The notes beneath the pieces were generated by a model, which worked only from the letters and a program-made list of their open reading frames with translations, was not told where the DNA came from and did no database searches. A DNA stretch of 64,000 nucleotides. Origin: Phyllobacterium bourgognense. Lineage in GTDB: Bacteria > Pseudomonadota > Alphaproteobacteria > Rhizobiales > Rhizobiaceae. Of the stretch, positions 25,812 through 35,176 are shown piece by piece. Both the position numbers and the translations under genes were made by a program. Numbering within the stretch: position 1 is the stretch's first letter; each line of letters opens with the position of its first letter. The stretch spans positions 1 to 64,000 of the forward strand of contig NZ_QPJM01000016.1 of assembly GCF_003337575.1 (NCBI RefSeq), written 5' to 3'.

Positions 25812-27290
25812 TCACCCAAATGCCACTTCGTAGCGGTTCAACCGGACATGCTCGCCGCCTGTCTCAAGGTAGAAACGGCGCAACAGGTTCTTCGCGACCA
25901 TCAGGCGATAATCGGCAGACGCGCGCCAATCCGTCAGCGGCGTGAAATCATCGGCGAAAACTGCTGCTGCCTTTTCAATGGCACCCTCATCCCAGACGGC
26001 ACCGATCAACGATGCCTCGACCGCACTTGCACGCTTTGGTGTTCCAGCCATACCGCCGAATGCGGCGATTGCGTTTTCCACCCGGCCTCGTTCATCGAGA
26101 GAAATCCGGAATGCGCCACAGACGGACGAAATGTCTTCGTCCAGCCGTTTGGAAATCTTGTAGACACCGTAAAGGTCCCCGGCACCGAGATAGGGGATAT
26201 GGATCGCTTCCACGAACTCGCCGGGTGCACGATCCTGTTTGCCATATTCGATAAAGTATTTCTCAATTGGAACGGAGCGGCGATTCCTACCCTTGCGCAA
26301 TTGAACTGTCGCACCAAGACCTATCAAGGCTGGTGGTGTGTCGCCAATCGGCGAGCCATTGGCCACATTGCCGCCAACCGTACCCATATTGCGGACTTGC
26401 TCACCGCCAATGCGGTTCCAGAGCTCGGTCAACTGCGGGAAATGACGAATGATGACCGGATAGGCCTCCGTGTAGCTGACACCTGCACCTAGCGTCAGGC
26501 CGTCATCGCCTTCGGTGATCAACCGCAGCTCATCGAGATGCGACAGGAAAACGACCGGTCCGATCTCGCGCATGAACTTCGTCACCCAGAGCCCGACATC
26601 GGTCGAGCCCGCGACAATCGTCGCGCCTGGATCGTGCTCGAGCACGTCTGCGAAATCATCGACATTGGCGGGAAGTACAAGCTGTTGCTTCCCCTCACCG
26701 ACGACAACACGCTTGCCATCTTTCAAGCTGAGCAGTTTTTCCGTAACGCGTGCTCGTTCGGAGACGAGCGGATCCCTGTTCAGATCGCCAATCGCGGTAA
26801 CGCTTTCTGCGGCCCGGATGATCGCGGCATAGCCAGTGCAGCGGCAGAGATTGCCCTGCAGAGCCTTTTCGATCTCCTGGATATTCGGCTTCGGATTTTG
26901 CATCCAAAGACCGTAGAGCGACATGACGAAGCCCGGCGTGCAGAAACCGCACTGCGAGGCATGAGTATCAACCATCGCCTGCTGCACCGGATGCAACGTT
27001 CCATCCAATCCAGCGAGTGCCTCGACCGTCACGACATGACAACCATCCAGCGAGCCAACGAAACGAATGCAGGCGTTGACCGATTCATATTTGAGCTGAC
27101 CGTTGAACCGGCGTCCCACGATGACTGTGCAAGCGCCGCAATCGCCCTCCGCACATCCCTCCTTGGTGCCACGCAGTTTGCGGTCAAGTCGGAGAAAATC
27201 GAGGAGAGTTTCGGTCGGAGAAACATCGGTGCGCTCGACAACCTTGTCGTTGAGCAGAAAGCGAACGCAGTTGCGGATCTGGACTTCCAT
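25812..27290 (-). CDS. xdhA: Xanthine dehydrogenase, FeS/FAD subunit
   Basis: 492 residues. The N-terminal plant-type [2Fe-2S] domain (GTKEGCAEGDCGACTV) is followed by a second [2Fe-2S] domain (QCGFCTPGFVMSLY, LCRCTGYAAI). The FAD domain has TIVAGSTDVGLWVTK and GGNVANGSPIGDTPPALIG (about 190-350) and a CO-dehydrogenase-like C-terminal domain. It relays electrons from the XdhB Moco site to NAD+. It begins 6 bp downstream of uraH on the same strand, so uraH-xdhABC form one operon. Confidence 0.95.
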   Translation of the reverse strand: MEVQIRNCVRFLLNDKVVERTDVSPTETLLDFLRLDRKLRGTKEGCAEGDCGACTVIVGRRFNGQLKYESVNACIRFVGSLDGCHVVTVEALAGLDGTLHPVQQAMVDTHASQCGFCTPGFVMSLYGLWMQNPKPNIQEIEKALQGNLCRCTGYAAIIRAAESVTAIGDLNRDPLVSERARVTEKLLSLKDGKRVVVGEGKQQLVLPANVDDFADVLEHDPGATIVAGSTDVGLWVTKFMREIGPVVFLSHLDELRLITEGDDGLTLGAGVSYTEAYPVIIRHFPQLTELWNRIGGEQVRNMGTVGGNVANGSPIGDTPPALIGLGATVQLRKGRNRRSVPIEKYFIEYGKQDRAPGEFVEAIHIPYLGAGDLYGVYKISKRLDEDISSVCGAFRISLDERGRVENAIAAFGGMAGTPKRASAVEASLIGAVWDEGAIEKAAAVFADDFTPLTDWRASADYRLMVAKNLLRRFYLETGGEHVRLNRYEVAFG

Positions 27291-27296
27291 TTGAGG

Positions 27297-27668
27297 TCAA
27301 CTCCCGCGATAGGTTGAATAGCCGAAGGGCGCGACGAGCAGCGGCACATGATAGTGAACGTTCTCGTCATCGATGCCGAAGCGGATCGGGACCACATCGA
27401 GAAACGGCGTCTGGCCATTCGCAGGCTGGCCGCCGAAGTATTCGCCTACATGGAACCGAAGCTCGTAAGCACCCGAGCGCATATCAGCGCCGGTCAATAA
27501 CGGTTTGTTGCAACGTCCATCTTCGTTGGTGCGTGTGCTGTGCAAAGGCTGAAGGCAGTCGCCATCGACGCGAAAGAGATCGATCCGTAAGCTGGCGGCG
27601 GGCTTTCCGCTGGCCGTATCGAGCACGTGGGTCGTCAGGCGGCCGGCAACTTCATCGTGAAGGCTCAT
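27297..27668 (-). CDS. uraH: 5-hydroxyisourate hydrolase (transthyretin-like)
   Basis: 123 residues. The signature N-terminal [15 protein letters not shown] and C-terminal YRGS tetrapeptide define HIU hydrolases as distinct from vertebrate transthyretin; the conserved active-site His lies in HYHVPLL. It hydrolyses 5-hydroxyisourate, the PuuD product, to OHCU. It appears to be the first gene of the uraH-xdhABC operon. It is divergent from the puuE-uraD fusion across a 169-bp promoter region in which I see no clear operator. Confidence 0.93.
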   Translation of the reverse strand: MSLHDEVAGRLTTHVLDTASGKPAASLRIDLFRVDGDCLQPLHSTRTNEDGRCNKPLLTGADMRSGAYELRFHVGEYFGGQPANGQTPFLDVVPIRFGIDDENVHYHVPLLVAPFGYSTYRGS

Positions 27669-27837
27669 GTGTATCCTCCTCCCGCGGAGTACTTCAGTTT
27701 CCGTTGCTCAATGTGCCCCTTGGCATCAGTCCCGGGTAGGCAACGCCTGATTGCAAGACTTTCAAAATTTTCTGGGGGAATGCCTCATCCATTAATTGGG
27801 TATTGAGGGTGGAATAGCGATTTGAGGAGGACCCACC

Positions 27838-29259
27838 TTGGCGAGATATCCGCGCGACATGCATGGCTACGGTGCAAATCCACCGTCGGCCAACTGGCCA
27901 GATAATGCGCGCATCGCCGTCCAGTTTGTCGTCAACTATGAGGAAGGTGGTGAAAATTGCGTCTTGCATGGCGACGCCGGCTCGGAAGCTTTTCTGTCAG
28001 AGATTGTCGGGGCGCAGGCGTGGCCTGACCAGCGCCACTGGAACATGGAATCGATCTACGAGTATGGAGCGCGCGCCGGGTTTTGGCGCCTCCACCGCCT
28101 GCTGACATCGAAGAACGTGCCCGTCACGGTCTACGGTGTGGCGACGGCTCTGCAGCGGTCGCCTTCGCAAGTTCAAGCCATGCTTGATGCAAACTGGGAG
28201 ATCGCATCGCACGGCCTGAAATGGATCGACTACAAGGATTACAGCCCTGACGCCGAGCGTGAACACATGCTCGAAGCGATCCGTATCCACACTGCCGTTA
28301 CCGGTGAACGTCCCCGCGGCTGGTACACCGGCCGCTGCTCGGTGAACACCGTCGATCTCGTCACAGAAGAAGGAGGATTCGACTACGTCTCCGATTCCTA
28401 TGCTGACGACCTGCCGTATTGGCACGAATTCGGCGGCAGGCAGCAGCTCATCGTTCCCTATACGCTCGATGTCAATGACATGCGTTTTGCCACCCCGCAA
28501 GGGTTCAATGCCGGCGACCAGTTCTTTTCCTATCTGAAGGACAGTTTCGATACTTTATACGCGGAAGGTGAAGCCGGTTCGCCCAAGATGATGAGCATTG
28601 GTCTCCATTGTCGTCTCGTCGGCAGGCCGGGACGCATTGCAGCCCTTGCCCGTTTCATCGACTACGTTCAAAGCCACGAGAAGGTCTGGCTCGCTCGTCG
28701 CATTGACATCGCGCAGCACTGGGCCACGAACCACCGCTATAAACCGCAGCGAGTACAGCCATCGACAATGTCCGAGGACGCATTCGTCTATTGCTTTGGC
28801 GGGGTGTTCGAACACTCAGACTGGATTGCAAAACGGGCATACACGGCCGAGCTCGGACCATCCCACGACAACGTCGCTGGCCTGCACGCAGCGCTTTGCA
28901 CAGTATTTCGCAACGCGTCGGACAATGAACGTCTCAACGTCTTGAATGCCCACCCCGACCTTGCCGGCAAACTGGCGCAAGCCAAGCGCCTCACAGAAAG
29001 CTCTGCACTGGAACAGGCATCCGCAGGTCTGGATGAGTTGACCGACAACGAGCGTGAAAAATTCACCGCTCTCAACGCGCGCTATGTCGAAACCTTCGGA
29101 TTCCCGTTCATCATCGCCGTGAAAGGCCGAAGCAAAGACGAGATCCTTTCCAGCTTCAAGTCCAGGATCGCCAACAATCGCCAGACGGAATTCAACGCAG
29201 CGTGCCGGGAAGTGGAGACGATTGCTCTTCTGCGCCTCCAAGACATGCTAGCAAATTGA
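27838..29259 (+). CDS. puuE: Fusion of allantoinase (PuuE, NodB-like) and OHCU decarboxylase (UraD)
   Basis: 473 residues in two parts. Residues 1-310 match cofactor-light allantoinase PuuE of the polysaccharide-deacetylase fold (RYPRDMHGYGANPP, QFVVNYEEGGE, EIASHGLKWIDYK, SIGLHCRLVGRPGR). Residues about 315-473 match OHCU decarboxylase UraD (LNAHPDLAGKLAQAKRLT, NARYVETFGFPFIIAVKGR). The protein would turn OHCU into S-allantoin and then into allantoate. The start is TTG at 27838, with GAGGAGG 7 nt upstream; the first ATG, six codons later, would cut conserved residues. It overlaps no gene and is followed 3 bp later by allantoicase. Confidence 0.92.
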   Translation: MARYPRDMHGYGANPPSANWPDNARIAVQFVVNYEEGGENCVLHGDAGSEAFLSEIVGAQAWPDQRHWNMESIYEYGARAGFWRLHRLLTSKNVPVTVYGVATALQRSPSQVQAMLDANWEIASHGLKWIDYKDYSPDAEREHMLEAIRIHTAVTGERPRGWYTGRCSVNTVDLVTEEGGFDYVSDSYADDLPYWHEFGGRQQLIVPYTLDVNDMRFATPQGFNAGDQFFSYLKDSFDTLYAEGEAGSPKMMSIGLHCRLVGRPGRIAALARFIDYVQSHEKVWLARRIDIAQHWATNHRYKPQRVQPSTMSEDAFVYCFGGVFEHSDWIAKRAYTAELGPSHDNVAGLHAALCTVFRNASDNERLNVLNAHPDLAGKLAQAKRLTESSALEQASAGLDELTDNEREKFTALNARYVETFGFPFIIAVKGRSKDEILSSFKSRIANNRQTEFNAACREVETIALLRLQDMLAN

Positions 29260-29262
29260 GAA

Positions 29263-30282
29263 ATGAAAATGTCAAACACAAATGAAGATATCCCCGCATT
29301 CGCCCGTAACTCGATCAATCTTGCATCGGCTGGCCTCGGGGCAAAGCCGATCTTCGCGACCGATGAGTTCTTTGCACCGCTGGAACGCATGCTGAGCGAC
29401 GAGCCTGCAATTTTTTATCCTGAAAAATTCGACGACAACGGCAAGTGGATGGATGGTTGGGAAACGCGCCGGCGCCGTAGCAGCGGACACGACTACGCCA
29501 TTATACGGTTGGCGGCGGCTGGAACGATTTACGGCTTGGACGTCGATACGGCGCATTTCACCGGGAACTACCCTCCCGCCTGCCGTATCGAAGCTTGCTA
29601 TATAGCGGGTGAACCTGATGAAAGCACCGTGTGGACGGAGGTGCTCGGATTGAGCCAGCTCGGCGCCAGCTCGCACCACTATTTTCCTTGCAGCTCGAAG
29701 CATGTGTGGACCCATGTTCGCCTGCACATACACCCGGACGGCGGCGTTGCGCGCTTGCGTGTTTACGGTCAGCCATCGCTGGACATTGATAGCGTCAATG
29801 GTGAGGCAGTCGATCTCGCATCCTCGCTTCTTGGCGGCCGGGTCGTTGCCATGTCGAATGCGCATTATGGCTATCAGCGCCTGCTCGCACCGGGTCGCGG
29901 CATCAATATGGGCGACGGTTGGGAAACCCGCCGGCGCCGTGAACCCGGCAATGATTGGATCATCGTCAAGCTTGCCGCGCGCGGAACCATTGAAAGCGCA
30001 ATTGTGGATACGGCCCACTTCAAGGGGAACTATCCGGATGCCTGCTCGATTCAGGTCGCCGATCTCGGCGATGCCGGCGAGAGCCTCGACGAATTAGTTG
30101 TCGCTTCGTCCATGTTCTGGGAAGAGATTCTGCCTGTCCAGAAGTTGTCTGCGGACAACATTCATGAATATGGCGGCAACCAGATTAAGCAAAATGGTGC
30201 AGTAACGCATGCTCGCTTCAACATCTATCCGGATGGCGGCGTCAGCCGGTTGCGGCTGCTCGGCAAAATCGCCCGCGGATAA
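29263..30282 (+). CDS. alc: Allantoicase
   Basis: 339 residues made of two homologous allantoicase domains. The motif GWETRRRR...DTAHFxGNYPxAC occurs twice, at about residues 65-110 and 223-255. It splits allantoate into urea and ureidoglycolate. An alternative ATG at 29269 removes only two residues. It sits 3 bp after puuE-uraD and 4 bp before the ureidoglycolate lyase gene, in a compact operon. Confidence 0.93.
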   Translation: MKMSNTNEDIPAFARNSINLASAGLGAKPIFATDEFFAPLERMLSDEPAIFYPEKFDDNGKWMDGWETRRRRSSGHDYAIIRLAAAGTIYGLDVDTAHFTGNYPPACRIEACYIAGEPDESTVWTEVLGLSQLGASSHHYFPCSSKHVWTHVRLHIHPDGGVARLRVYGQPSLDIDSVNGEAVDLASSLLGGRVVAMSNAHYGYQRLLAPGRGINMGDGWETRRRREPGNDWIIVKLAARGTIESAIVDTAHFKGNYPDACSIQVADLGDAGESLDELVVASSMFWEEILPVQKLSADNIHEYGGNQIKQNGAVTHARFNIYPDGGVSRLRLLGKIARG

Positions 30283-30286
30283 TCAT

Positions 30287-30772
30287 ATGCGCGAAATCCT
30301 CATTCAACAGTTGACCCGGGAGGCGTTTGCGCCTTTCGGAGATGTCATTGAGATCGAAGGCGCAAGCAGCTTTCCCATCAATCATGGCATGTGCGTGCGT
30401 TACCATGATCTGGCCAAGGTCGAGACGACCGGAGACAATGCCCGGACCTTGATAAGCCTGCTGCACGGCAAGCCTTACGAACTGCCCCTCAAGCTGGAAA
30501 TGGTCGAGCGGCATCCTTTCGGGAGCCAGGCCTTCGTGCCTCTGTCAAACAATCCGTTTCTTGTCGTCGCAGCGCATGACTACCCGGATGGCCCAGGTGA
30601 CCCTGTCGCCTTTCTGGCGCAACCGGCCCAGGGTGTGAATATTCATCGCGACGTGTGGCACGGCATTTTGACGCCGCTAAAGGGCCAGTCAGACTTTGTT
30701 GTGATCGACAGGGGCGGCGACGGCGTCAATCTGCAGGAACATTTCTATCCCGAAGCGTTTCTCATTCGCTAA
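30287..30772 (+). CDS. allA: Ureidoglycolate lyase
   Basis: 161 residues. The N-terminal LTREAFAPFGDVIE and C-terminal GVNIHRDVWHGILTPL are diagnostic of the cupin-like AllA fold. It converts ureidoglycolate to glyoxylate and urea, the last step of the pathway in this window. The start at 30287 directly follows the alc stop; an in-frame upstream start at 30209 lies inside alc and is rejected. A strong terminator follows 19 bp after the stop. Confidence 0.92.
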   Translation: MREILIQQLTREAFAPFGDVIEIEGASSFPINHGMCVRYHDLAKVETTGDNARTLISLLHGKPYELPLKLEMVERHPFGSQAFVPLSNNPFLVVAAHDYPDGPGDPVAFLAQPAQGVNIHRDVWHGILTPLKGQSDFVVIDRGGDGVNLQEHFYPEAFLIR

Positions 30773-30790
30773 CGCCGAACAACACACACT

Positions 30791-30825
30791 AAAAGGGCCG
30801 CCCTCCTCAGGAAGGCGGCCCTTTT
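30791..30825. terminator. Bidirectional rho-independent terminator
   Basis: A 12-bp stem, AAAAGGGCCGCC with GGCGGCCCTTTT, an 11-nt loop and U-runs in both directions. It lies between allA (+) and the deaminase gene (-), which converge. Confidence 0.9.
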
Positions 30826-30840
30826 TGTGCGATAAAACAA

Positions 30841-31443
30841 TCAGTTCAGCGGAATTGAGTTCTCGTCCTTGCTGGACTGATACTGCTCCGAGAGTTCCGC
30901 ATATTTTGCACTGATTGCCGCAGCGCGTTTGTGCAGCCTATCGCGATCCGGTTCAGGAAGATCGGCAATCATCTTCTGAATGGCATAGCTCTTCCAGAAG
31001 GTATTCTCTTCATTGTAGCCGCCCGGTTCCAGCGTGAAAACTTCCTTCAAGATCTTGAGATCGTGCGGGATTGCAAATGCATCGCGCGAATCTTCGTGAC
31101 TGAAGAAGTAGTAGAAATTGTCAAAACCTGCCCAGGTGATAGCCGAAAGGCACATGGAGCAAGGTTCGTGGGTCGACAGGAAAATCAGCTCGCGGGGATC
31201 TGGACGGGTATCCTTCGCCATCTCAAAGAATCGCTTCAACGCATGAATCTCACCATGCCATAGTGGGTTTTCCGTCTCGTTGTTGGTCTCCGCCAAGACG
31301 AGCGACAGATCCGATTTGCGCAGCAGCGCCGCGCCGAAAATCTTGTTCCCCGCGGCTACACCACCCTCAGTCTTTGGAATAATCCGGCGCTCGATCGTAT
31401 CAAGCAGAACCTCAATCAGGTTGCTCGTGGTCTGCTGTTCCAT
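30841..31443 (-). CDS. Nucleoside/cytosine deaminase family protein
   Basis: 200 residues of the zinc-dependent CDA fold. The HxE motif is in LWHGEIHAL and the PCxxC motif in THEPCSMCLSA. It is longer than typical tRNA adenosine or guanine deaminases, with an extra C-terminal helical region (about 150-200: ADLPEPDRDRLHKRAAA). Substrate unknown; its position beside a purine permease and the urate pathway favours a purine or related base. The start at 31443 has CAGGAAG upstream. It is 91 bp downstream of the permease with a hairpin between. Confidence 0.78.
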   Translation of the reverse strand: MEQQTTSNLIEVLLDTIERRIIPKTEGGVAAGNKIFGAALLRKSDLSLVLAETNNETENPLWHGEIHALKRFFEMAKDTRPDPRELIFLSTHEPCSMCLSAITWAGFDNFYYFFSHEDSRDAFAIPHDLKILKEVFTLEPGGYNEENTFWKSYAIQKMIADLPEPDRDRLHKRAAAISAKYAELSEQYQSSKDENSIPLN

Positions 31444-31489
31444 CGGTGACTTCCTGATCAGAGACTGTTCAATGTTGGAAAATAGCAAT

Positions 31490-31523
31490 GGCGCGGATAC
31501 GACGCAATCGCCGCATCCGCGCC
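31490..31523 (-). terminator. Hairpin between permease and deaminase genes
   Basis: GGCGCGGAT (31490-31498) pairs with ATCCGCGCC (31515-31523). Read on the minus strand it follows the permease stop by about 11 bp and may partly end or protect that transcript. Confidence 0.5.
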
Positions 31524-31534
31524 GTGTCAAAAGG

Positions 31535-32827
31535 TCAGCCCGGAAACAGCGCGAACTTTATGACAAAGAGCGCAGCCACGAGCCACGTAGCGGGGTGTAC
31601 GACACCGGCCTTACCCGTGAATGTCTTCAGCACCACATAGCTGATGAAGCCGAAAGCCAGGCCGTTCGCTATCGAATATGTGAATGGGATCATCAAGGCG
31701 GTTATGGCGGCTGGTGTCGATTCCGTAACATCGTGCCACTCGATATCGACGAGTTCATGCATCATGAGACCCGCCACATAGAGCAACGCCGGAGCAGTCG
31801 CATAGCCCGGTACCGAAGCCGCGAGCGGCGAGATGAACAGCGCTGCCACGAACAGCACAGCAATGGTCAACGCGGTCAAGCCTGTGCGACCGCCAGCTTG
31901 AACGCCCGAGGCACTTTCAACATAGGCGGTTGTGCTGCTGGTCCCGAGCAATGAGCCGGCCACGATTGCCGTGCTGTCGGCAAACAATGCGCGGCCAAGA
32001 TTGTTCGGCTTTCCTTCTTCGATCAACCCGGCACGCTTGCTGACGCCGATCAAGGTTCCAGTCGCATCAAATACTTCGACAAGCACGAATACGAGGATGA
32101 CCTGAAGAAGCCCAGTATGCAGCGCACCCATGATATCAAGCTGGAGGAAGGTTGGTGCCAGACTTGGCGGCGCTGAAAACACGCCCTTGAACTCGCTGAC
32201 CCCAAGGATCATCGACAGGATCGTCACTACAAGAATTCCGATCAGAATTGCCCCGCGGACCTTGAGCGCATCAAGTGCAGCGATGACAAAGAAGCCCAGG
32301 ATGGCAAGCAAGGCCCCTGTACTTCCAAGGTGACCCAAACCAACGAATGTCGCGGGATTTGCGACAACAATGCCGGAATTTTTCAAGGCTATGAATGCGA
32401 GGAAGAGGCCGATACCTGCCGCAATCGCACTCCGCAACGACCTGGGAATGCCTGCAACGAGCCAGCGACGTATTCCGGTTACGGTAAGTAGCAGAAAGAT
32501 GCAGCCCGAGATGAAAACAGCTCCGAGCGCCTGTTGCCAGCTGAACCCCATCGCTGCTACGACCGTAAAGGCGAAGAAGGCATTGAGGCCCATGCCAGGC
32601 GCCATGCCGATCGGCCAATTGGCAACCAGCGCCATCACGCCGGAACCAAGTGCGGCGGCGATACAGGTCGCGACAAACACAGCATTGCGATCCATCCCCG
32701 TCGAGGACAAGATCTCGGGATTGACGAATATGATATACGACATTGTCAGGAACGTCGTCAGTCCCGCCAACACTTCCGTGCGTATCGATGTGTCGTGGTC
32801 GTTAAGCTTGAAAAGCTTTTCGAGCAT
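31535..32827 (-). CDS. NCS2 family (AzgA-like) purine permease
   Basis: 430 residues with about 12-14 membrane helices. AzgA-subfamily motifs are MSYIIFVNPEIL, WPIGMAPGMGLNAFFAF, LVEVFDATGTLIGVS and GTSSTTAYVESASG. AzgA-type transporters take up adenine, guanine or hypoxanthine by proton symport. The start at 32827 (MLEKLFKLNDHDTSIRTE) follows GGGGAGGAA; an ATG 18 nt earlier is rejected. Placed next to guanine deaminase and xanthine dehydrogenase clusters, it likely imports their substrates. The 256-bp upstream gap shows no recognisable riboswitch. Confidence 0.9.
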   Translation of the reverse strand: MLEKLFKLNDHDTSIRTEVLAGLTTFLTMSYIIFVNPEILSSTGMDRNAVFVATCIAAALGSGVMALVANWPIGMAPGMGLNAFFAFTVVAAMGFSWQQALGAVFISGCIFLLLTVTGIRRWLVAGIPRSLRSAIAAGIGLFLAFIALKNSGIVVANPATFVGLGHLGSTGALLAILGFFVIAALDALKVRGAILIGILVVTILSMILGVSEFKGVFSAPPSLAPTFLQLDIMGALHTGLLQVILVFVLVEVFDATGTLIGVSKRAGLIEEGKPNNLGRALFADSTAIVAGSLLGTSSTTAYVESASGVQAGGRTGLTALTIAVLFVAALFISPLAASVPGYATAPALLYVAGLMMHELVDIEWHDVTESTPAAITALMIPFTYSIANGLAFGFISYVVLKTFTGKAGVVHPATWLVAALFVIKFALFPG

Positions 32828-33083
32828 AGTTCCTCCCCTCGGCAAAAGCCTAAGTCTCCGGTTGCCTGGCAGGCGCGCTACGCGTCAATGCAGGCTGCCT
32901 CTTTTGAGTTTTCGATAATTCTCCTATCAGGAGATGGCAGGCATACACTCCTCCGCATACCGCCGCTCCTCAGTGTCGCCACTGCAAACGGGATTGTGCG
33001 ATTTTCGTCGCGGCGATGCTAGGCACCTATTCCGCATTCATTTGCGAAACACCTTCAATATTTTCTTGAGCTTTATGATGGAT

Positions 33084-33860
33084 TTACCGCGTCGCAACGA
33101 TGAATATGCGAGGAAATGGCAACAGCACTACCCCATCATCCATCGGCTCGTAGGATTGAGCCAAACGTTGCCTGTACTTGTCAAGAAAATCTGCGCGTTC
33201 ATCGCTATTGAGCGGAGAAAGGTACGGGCGCAACGCTGAACCGTTGAACCATTCAATGATGCCATCAAGCCCTTGCAGCGGATGATGGTAGATCGTGAGC
33301 CAGATGTCGACATGCTGGTAATGGGGCCGTAGCAATTGATAATAGAATGACGCGGTGCCTATTTCGCTACGGGTGGCATCGGCTTGCGTCATCCTTGCAG
33401 CCCAGCGCTGGTCAGCTGCCACTTCCCGCATGGCCACATGTGTCGCCTCCTGCAGATTATCTGGCATCTGTATCGCCAGAGAACCTCCTGTATTGAGGAA
33501 ACCCATCAGCCGCGAGAATAGCCGGCCATGGTCAGGAAGCCACTGCATGACGGCATTGGCATAGAGAAGATCGAAAGTCTTTTGCGGCTGCCACATATCA
33601 ATGTCGGCGACCGCGAATTCGCAAGCCGGAAGCCGCTCCTTTGCCTTGGCGGTCATATCCGCAGAGGAATCGATCCCAACGATTTCAGCATGCGGATACC
33701 GCTTTACAAGCAGTTCGGTGGAATTGCCCGGGCCACAGCCGAGGTCCACCGCAAATTTCACATCATGATTTGGAACGGCAGAAAGCAGGTCATTTGCCGG
33801 GCGGGTTCGTTCATCCTCGAATTTGAGATACTGGCCCGGCGACCAATCCGTTTTTCTCAT
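33084..33860 (-). CDS. tam: Trans-aconitate 2-methyltransferase
   Basis: 258 residues, class I SAM methyltransferase. The N-terminal WSPGQYLKFEDERTRPA is typical of Tam. Motif I is VDLGCGPGNST; the Tam-type NAVMQWLPDH and W-rich C-terminal half (GIIEWFNGSALRPYL) follow. Tam methylates trans-aconitate, a damage product that inhibits aconitase. An upstream in-frame ATG at 33890 adds a non-conserved leader. It is flanked by unrelated genes on the same strand and is probably monocistronic. Confidence 0.9.
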   Translation of the reverse strand: MRKTDWSPGQYLKFEDERTRPANDLLSAVPNHDVKFAVDLGCGPGNSTELLVKRYPHAEIVGIDSSADMTAKAKERLPACEFAVADIDMWQPQKTFDLLYANAVMQWLPDHGRLFSRLMGFLNTGGSLAIQMPDNLQEATHVAMREVAADQRWAARMTQADATRSEIGTASFYYQLLRPHYQHVDIWLTIYHHPLQGLDGIIEWFNGSALRPYLSPLNSDERADFLDKYRQRLAQSYEPMDDGVVLLPFPRIFIVATR

Positions 33861-33949
33861 ATGCGACTCATGCTCCCTGTCCCTCGCCAAGGCTTAGCAT
33901 GGCTATCACACCAACGGCGCGAAAAGAATGCACCGTTCAATCACACTTT

Positions 33950-35176
33950 CTATTGAATTCGCCGCATAATGTCCGACGCTATCGTCTTCACGATATTCTC
34001 AGGCGTGAGGATGCTGGCCCTGCTTTCCTGGATCTCGTTTTCGGGAGGTTGGGCAGTAAAGTCTGTGGGATTGGCTTCATCCGGGAAAAACGCAGGACCG
34101 ACAGTCCTCACATGTTGATGGGGTGCCTCGTCTTCATGACTGTCTCCCTGAGCAGGTTCTTCCGACAGGGCGTCAACATCTGGTTTTCCAGTATCTTTCA
34201 CCGCTGATATGGTAGGCTTTGATTGGGAAACGGGCGTCCCCGGTGCGGCCGCCATCATGTCGGTTTGAGCATGGCACGTGCAACCCGGCACGGCTTTAAC
34301 CCCCGCCGTGCGGTAGTTGAATGCATTGGGAAGCTCACTATAGGGCTGCTTGTCGGCGACGGATATCATTGCATCCGATTCCTGTTCGGGCACCGCGTGA
34401 TAGTACAATTTCGCGTTCCCAACCGGACACATCGCACTGCAGGCATTTTGATCACGCGCAAAATATTTGGGCTTGGTTGAGAACGAGATCGGGAAATAGT
34501 ATCCATCGCATGTACGTACACAGATGGTTCGAAAACCCTTTTTGACGACGCCGTTCACGCTCGGCTCCGTCCCCTCATAGGTCGCGGCAAGCGTCTCCGG
34601 CGCCGCAGACACCCTGCGATGTGCTTCGCGTTCATCCAGTTGCCGTTTGACCATCATTCTGGAGGCTGGCTTTTCCTCGTCAGCTCGCGTGCCAAACAGG
34701 ACTTCCAGCAGGGATTTGCGCTGGACATTGGATGAATCATTGTTTCTGCCAGTAGAAGCTACCCTGTCATTACAGCCTCTGGCTTCCATTGAGGCTAGAA
34801 TCTGCTGGCGTGAAGGCCGCGATGAACCAGTTCTGTCACTTGCATTTTGCAGCTTTGCGAGTTTGGCGGACATCGCGTCAATGGTTTGAGCATAACGCTT
34901 GCACAGTGCAGGATCCCCGCGAGAAAACAGGAAGCCTCCACAGCCTGCGTTGCTTGCCTTCGCCCGCACCTGTTGGAGCTGCAGCGCTTGTCGCTGCACT
35001 AGAGGGCTGTTCTTCTGTGAAACACTTCTGCCGCTTGAGGCGGCCACCAATTGCCGCTGCAAGGTTGCGCATGCCGCAGGGGCGGCGTGGGCGGTTTTGA
35101 GGGATGTCGGAACAAGCGCCGACATCAACCCGATCACAACTAAAAGTTGAAAGAAAGGAAACAGCCGCGTTGCCAT
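33950..35176 (-). CDS. DUF2865 domain-containing exported protein
   Basis: 408 residues. The signal peptide is MATRLFPFFQLLVVIGLMSA..., cleaved near AHAAPA (about 30). A Cys-rich, Gln-rich N-terminal region (about 32-120) precedes the DUF2865 core, with ICVRTCDGYYFPISFST, CSAMCPVGNAKLYYH and TCHAQTD, whose paired cysteines suggest disulphides. The C-terminal tail is acidic and proline-rich. Function unknown; family members are restricted to rhizobia-like alphaproteobacteria and are probably envelope proteins. The start at 35176 is set by the signal peptide. Confidence 0.8.
   Translation of the reverse strand: MATRLFPFFQLLVVIGLMSALVPTSLKTAHAAPAACATLQRQLVAASSGRSVSQKNSPLVQRQALQLQQVRAKASNAGCGGFLFSRGDPALCKRYAQTIDAMSAKLAKLQNASDRTGSSRPSRQQILASMEARGCNDRVASTGRNNDSSNVQRKSLLEVLFGTRADEEKPASRMMVKRQLDEREAHRRVSAAPETLAATYEGTEPSVNGVVKKGFRTICVRTCDGYYFPISFSTKPKYFARDQNACSAMCPVGNAKLYYHAVPEQESDAMISVADKQPYSELPNAFNYRTAGVKAVPGCTCHAQTDMMAAAPGTPVSQSKPTISAVKDTGKPDVDALSEEPAQGDSHEDEAPHQHVRTVGPAFFPDEANPTDFTAQPPENEIQESRASILTPENIVKTIASDIMRRIQ

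Noticed and set aside
32828-33083. Purine riboswitch upstream of the permease
   Set aside because: I could not find the conserved three-way-junction loops of a purine aptamer, and such riboswitches are not typical of this group.
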